Below, piece after piece: positions 6,986-9,844 of a DNA stretch of 9,844 nucleotides; position 1 is the stretch's first letter, and each line of letters begins with the position of its first letter. The stretch is from Brucellaceae bacterium (GTDB lineage Bacteria; Pseudomonadota; Alphaproteobacteria; Rhizobiales; Rhizobiaceae), in NCBI GenBank assembly GCA_031253705.1, contig JAIRVW010000126.1, positions 1-9,844 of the forward strand, given 5' to 3'. Under the pieces are notes generated by a model. That model ran no database searches, had not been told where the DNA came from, and saw nothing but the letters and a program-made list of their open reading frames with translations. Position numbers and translations under genes: made by a program.

Positions 6986-8203
6986 TTACAAGTCAGCGAA
7001 TGTATCCAGCTTCGGCGTCATCGCTTCAAACAAAGGCAGAGCAGCAGCACCCAGTGCCGCCGTGAATTGTCCGGTATGGCCGCGTATCACACGCGGCAAG
7101 GCACGGCTGCGGCGGCTGGCTACAGAAATCGGCAGTTGTCCCATCCGCGCAATCAGCCCGTCGATAATTGCATCGGGCAGCATACCGCCCAGCACCACCG
7201 TTTCCGGATCGAGAATATTTTCAATCATGGCTATCATCGGCGCCAGATAGAGCGCAGCCTCATCCATCCACTCCGTCAGAACCGGATGAGCACTGTCATG
7301 CAACTTCTGCAGATCGTCAAAATCCGTATCCGTCACACCCGCCAAAGCCAGCTTTTCACGCAAAACATGCAGCGATGCATAGCGCTCCAGACAACCGGAC
7401 TGACCGCAGGGGCAAGCTCTGCCCGCAGGCGCCACCACAATATGACCGATTTCACCGGCATTGCCGAATGCGCCACGGAACGGCACACCATCCTGAATCA
7501 TACCAAGACCGACACCGGCGCCGAAATAGATCATCGCAAAAGAAGAAATCGCATGTCCTGCTCCGAACAGGCGTTCACCCACGGCCGCAGCATTCGCGTC
7601 ATTCTCAACGGTTACCGGTTCACCGCATGCTTCGCTTAAAAGCGCTGCCGCATCAATATCCGACCAGCCGGGCAGCGTGGTCGGCCCCACAGAGGTCATG
7701 CCCTCAATGTCAAACGGTCCCGGCATCACCACGCCGACGCCCAGCAGCGGCGCGGAAAATTCCGCTTTCACCGTATCAACCTGTATGCGCAGCAAACCGG
7801 ACAAGGCTGCCGGACTGGTATCATGCACCGGTGTTATATGACGTGAGCGGGGCTGCCCTGTCAGATCTAGAACCGTCGCCACCATATGATCGGATGCCAT
7901 TTCGACCCCCAGAGTCACGGCACCGTCAGGATTAACCGCAAATTGTTTCGGCGGCTGACCGCGTCCGGATTTGAGCCGTCCAGTCTCCATCAACAGATTT
8001 TCGCAGACCAGTTCATCGACAATATTGGCAATTGCCTGCGCAGTCAGATGGGTCAGACGCGCAATATGCATACGCCCCAGAGAGCCGTGCTGACGCACAA
8101 TATCCAGCACCACGCGACGGTTATGATCGCGGATTCGCTCGGGATTTTTACCCAGAGTAATCAGTTGTGTGCCAGATTGTGGATTCGTCGGCTGAGCGCC
8201 CAT
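6986..8203 (-). CDS. ROK-family transcriptional regulator
   Basis: This protein has 405 residues from the chosen ATG; an in-frame ATG at 8251 would add 16 residues. It starts with a winged helix-turn-helix (about residues 24-75), with the RDHNRRVVLDIV opening and ARLTHLTAQAIANIVDELV helices typical of NagC/Mlc/XylR-type ROK repressors. The ROK sugar-binding domain follows. It contains PGWSD, VENDANAAAVGE with the sugar-binding Asp202, FGAGVGLG as a phosphate-loop remnant, and the zinc signature GEIGH...CPCGQSGCLE with His254, Cys264, Cys266 and Cys271. The usual DxGGT ATP motif at the domain start is replaced by VEMASDHM, which suggests a sensor without kinase activity. The ATG at 8203 has AGGA nine bases upstream, while 8251 has no Shine-Dalgarno site. 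It is divergent from the sugar-binding protein gene and probably controls that gene and its own operon, with a sugar or sugar phosphate as effector. Confidence 0.9.
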   Translation of the reverse strand: MGAQPTNPQSGTQLITLGKNPERIRDHNRRVVLDIVRQHGSLGRMHIARLTHLTAQAIANIVDELVCENLLMETGRLKSGRGQPPKQFAVNPDGAVTLGVEMASDHMVATVLDLTGQPRSRHITPVHDTSPAALSGLLRIQVDTVKAEFSAPLLGVGVVMPGPFDIEGMTSVGPTTLPGWSDIDAAALLSEACGEPVTVENDANAAAVGERLFGAGHAISSFAMIYFGAGVGLGMIQDGVPFRGAFGNAGEIGHIVVAPAGRACPCGQSGCLERYASLHVLREKLALAGVTDTDFDDLQKLHDSAHPVLTEWMDEAALYLAPMIAMIENILDPETVVLGGMLPDAIIDGLIARMGQLPISVASRRSRALPRVIRGHTGQFTAALGAAALPLFEAMTPKLDTFADL

Positions 8204-8262
8204 GCTGTTCCGTCCTGCCCGTCTGAAAAAATGATAAGCGAGAGCTTTCATAACCGCAATAG

Positions 8263-8278
8263 ATTAACTCAAGTAAAT
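8263..8278. promoter_or_regulatory. Operator-like dyad in the ROK/transporter divergent region
   Basis: The 16 bases ATTAACTCAAGTAAAT form an imperfect palindrome of the form ATTnACTnnAGTnAAT, with 12 of 16 positions symmetrical on the two strands. It overlaps a minus-strand GATAAT (8277-8282), a possible -10 of the ROK gene, which would put transcription start near 8270. The AT-rich flanks and size suit a ROK repressor. Autoregulation is a reasonable inference, but no second copy near the binding-protein promoter was found. Confidence 0.4.
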
Positions 8279-8427
8279 TATCTTATTGACAAAAGCCCGC
8301 AAAATAGTGACCGTAAAAGATAGCTCTGCGGAAAAATGCGCAGCCAGATCCGCAACCGGCACTCTGGCCAGATAACATTGTCCGGAAGCTGATCATTACG
8401 GCATGCCGCCAAAACCGGATATCAGGT

Positions 8428-8456
8428 TTGGAAAAGGCATGTTTTCAAACTGTTAT
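8428..8456 (+). promoter_or_regulatory. Candidate promoter of the ABC transporter gene with an internal dyad
   Basis: TTGGAA (8428-8433) and TGTTAT (8451-8456) are separated by exactly 17 bases, four of six consensus matches each. Transcription would start near 8463, leaving a leader of about 39 bases. GTTTGGAAAA (8426-8435) and TTTTCAAAC (8442-8450) form a nine-pair dyad with one bulged base around the spacer, so a regulator bound here would block RNA polymerase. The match is to a general pattern only. Confidence 0.35.
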
Positions 8457-8501
8457 TCGCCTGACACCGGCATCAGCCGGAAGCCATAAGGGGAGGTTCG
8501 C

Positions 8502-9749
8502 ATGCGTAAATTTATATTTGCGGGGTTGGTCGCAGGTTTCAGCACATTGGCGTTTAACGCCGCGCAGGCTGTTGAAATCGAATATTGGCAATATGTTTTT
8601 GAGTCGCGTGTTAAAGCGATGGACAAGCTGATCGAGAATTTCGAAAAAGCCAATCCGGACATTAAGGTCAAGCACACCACCTTCCCTTATGATGATTATC
8701 AGACCCGCGTTATCGCAGCCAAAATGGCCGGTAACAGCCCTGATGTTATGCAGCTCTTCTATGGCTGGCTCGACAAATTCGTAGCCGGCGGCATTCTGCA
8801 GCCGTTGCCAACCGACACATTCCCGCATGATAAAATCGAGAGCGACTTCTTCCCGATCGTCAGCTCCATGAAACGCGGCGAAGACTATTACGGCCTGCCG
8901 ACAGCCGTGCGTTCTCTGGCACTGTTCTACAACAAGAAACTGTTTGAAGAAGCCGGTCTTGATCCGAAAAACCCGCCAAAAACACTGGATGAGCTAGTTG
9001 CTGCTGCTGAAAAAACAGCCAAGCGCGATGCAAACGGCAATCTGACCTCTGCCGGTATCACCATGGATATGGCCGGTCAGGATCACCATTGGTGGCGTGA
9101 AGTGCTGATCCGCCAGTTTGGCGGCGTGCCTTACACCGACAATGACCGCAAAGTTGCCTATGATTCCGAAGCCGGTGAAAAGGCGCTGAAATTCTACACC
9201 GATCTGCAGACCGAAAAGAAAGTCGGCGAGCTGAAATTCATGGATGAAGGTCAGGCTGCATTCCGTGCAGGCATGGCTGCCATGACCATCGACGGCACTT
9301 TCCGTCTCGGCGCATTCCGCAGCATCGACAGCTTTGAATGGGGTGTCACCGAACTTCCTGCCAATGCAGAAGGCGTGCGTTCAAACTATGCCAGCTATTT
9401 TGCCAACGGTATCAGCGCCAATGCAAAAGGCGAAAAGCTCGAAGCCGCCAAGAAATTCCTGAACTACATCTCCTCGCCTGAAGCGATGGAAATCTGGCTC
9501 AAGGAAGTTGGTGAACTGCCTGCACGTCGTGCGGTTGCCCAGACTGAAACCAATCTGGCAGACCCGATCTATGGTCCGTTCCTCAAAGGTCTGGACTATG
9601 CACACACCACCATGTTCGTGGATGAAGCAGCGCAGCGCCAGACCGCAATGGATATGGTGAACCGCGTGGTTCTGGAAAAACAGCCTGTGAAGGAATCGCT
9701 GGCTGAAGCAGCAAAAGCTGAGCAGACCATCATCGACGAAGCCAAATAA
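8502..9749 (+). CDS. Sugar ABC transporter periplasmic substrate-binding protein (family 1, CUT1 type)
   Basis: The 415-residue protein has a clear Sec signal peptide (1-23: positively charged MRK, hydrophobic core, cleavage after AQA), with the mature protein starting at VEIEYWQ. Family-1 solute-binding landmarks follow: the first lobe with LIENFEKANPDIKVK (43-57), the NSPDVMQLFYGW stretch (78-89), YGLPTAVRSLALFYNKKLFEEAGLD (130-154), an aromatic HHWWRE patch (195-200) and FRAGMAAMTIDGTF (254-267). Length is normal. Without a lipobox Cys it should be free in the periplasm. It binds a carbohydrate and delivers it to an ABC permease whose genes are not in the window, probably downstream. GGGAGG five bases before the ATG is a strong ribosome binding site. 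The divergent ROK regulator and the nearby deacetylase suggest an N-acetylated or complex sugar, but the protein does not reveal the ligand. Confidence 0.93.
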   Translation: MRKFIFAGLVAGFSTLAFNAAQAVEIEYWQYVFESRVKAMDKLIENFEKANPDIKVKHTTFPYDDYQTRVIAAKMAGNSPDVMQLFYGWLDKFVAGGILQPLPTDTFPHDKIESDFFPIVSSMKRGEDYYGLPTAVRSLALFYNKKLFEEAGLDPKNPPKTLDELVAAAEKTAKRDANGNLTSAGITMDMAGQDHHWWREVLIRQFGGVPYTDNDRKVAYDSEAGEKALKFYTDLQTEKKVGELKFMDEGQAAFRAGMAAMTIDGTFRLGAFRSIDSFEWGVTELPANAEGVRSNYASYFANGISANAKGEKLEAAKKFLNYISSPEAMEIWLKEVGELPARRAVAQTETNLADPIYGPFLKGLDYAHTTMFVDEAAQRQTAMDMVNRVVLEKQPVKESLAEAAKAEQTIIDEAK

Positions 9750-9750
9750 G

Positions 9751-9784
9751 ACCGGTCATCCGGTAAGCGGCCGAAACAGGCCGC
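9751..9784 (+). repeat. Two tandem hairpins after the binding-protein gene
   Basis: The first hairpin pairs ACCGG (9751-9755) with CCGGT (9760-9764) over four bases, starting two bases after the stop codon. The second pairs GCGGCC (9767-9772) with GGCCGC (9779-9784) over GAAACA. Neither is followed by a U run, so they are not typical intrinsic terminators. In binding-protein transporter operons, such hairpins commonly protect the upstream message from 3' decay, so that far more binding protein than permease is made. No gene start is visible in the last 60 bases of the window. Confidence 0.6.
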
Positions 9785-9844
9785 GTACCCGAAGCTTTCC
9801 GGCAAAGTTGAGAAACGGTTATTCTTCTGACAACCCGATCAGGA

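Noticed and set aside
6965..7935. Plus-strand frames across the ROK gene
   Set aside because: They overlap a ROK gene with intact HTH and zinc motifs; their composition is typical of antisense frames.
8204..8251. Upstream ATG at 8251 as start of the ROK protein
   Set aside because: It has no Shine-Dalgarno site and adds 16 residues not typical of the family, while the ATG at 8203 has an AGGA at suitable spacing. It cannot be fully excluded.
8286..8291. Plus-strand TTGACA as a -35 of the transporter gene
   Set aside because: The hexamer is perfect, but no acceptable -10 lies 15-19 bases downstream, and it is over 200 bases from the gene start.
8445..8828. Minus-strand frame of 127 codons over the start of the binding-protein gene
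   Set aside because: It overlaps the signal peptide and first lobe of a clear binding protein and would run across its promoter; no supporting motif.

Overview
This 9.8-kb window is bacterial chromosomal DNA with dense genes, strong Shine-Dalgarno sites and moderate GC. The Tat-exported molybdopterin oxidoreductase, CUT1-type sugar-binding protein and ROK regulator suggest an alphaproteobacterium, perhaps Rhizobiales/Brucellaceae. That placement is inferred from gene style, with no marker gene to confirm it. No rRNA, tRNA, CRISPR array, insertion sequence or phage gene was seen.

Layout. (1) 1-1562, minus: N-terminal 520 residues of a Tat-exported molybdopterin-binding subunit of the xanthine dehydrogenase/isoquinoline oxidoreductase type, running off the left edge. 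(2) 1563-2134: an AT-rich 572-bp intergenic stretch with several inverted repeats, including a perfect 18-bp-arm hairpin (2011-2050). (3) 4415-2135, minus: a likely three-gene operon of a luciferase-like monooxygenase (CE1758 type), its FMN reductase partner (CE1759 type) and a small GNAT-like acetyltransferase, ending at the hairpin. (4) 8203-4549, minus: a ROK-family regulator followed 25 bp later by an 803-residue PIG-L deacetylase with a C-terminal glutamine-amidotransferase-like domain. (5) 8502-9749, plus: a sugar ABC transporter periplasmic binding protein, divergent from the ROK gene and followed by two tandem hairpins. The permease genes expected next lie outside the window.

Working model. 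Blocks 4 and 5 form a divergent sugar-uptake locus. The binding protein captures a carbohydrate, the ROK protein probably senses the sugar or a derivative and controls the 250-298 bp divergent promoter region, and the cytosolic PIG-L enzyme may deacetylate an imported N-acyl amino sugar or glycoside. The substrate is not known from sequence. Block 3 looks like an independent two-component flavin monooxygenase module of unknown substrate. There is no obvious terminator in the 133 bp between the PIG-L gene and block 3, so read-through is possible.

The most interesting parts are the PIG-L/ROK/binding-protein locus, the atypical molybdopterin-binding segment of the oxidoreductase, and the hairpins between genes. 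I see no clearly unprecedented system.
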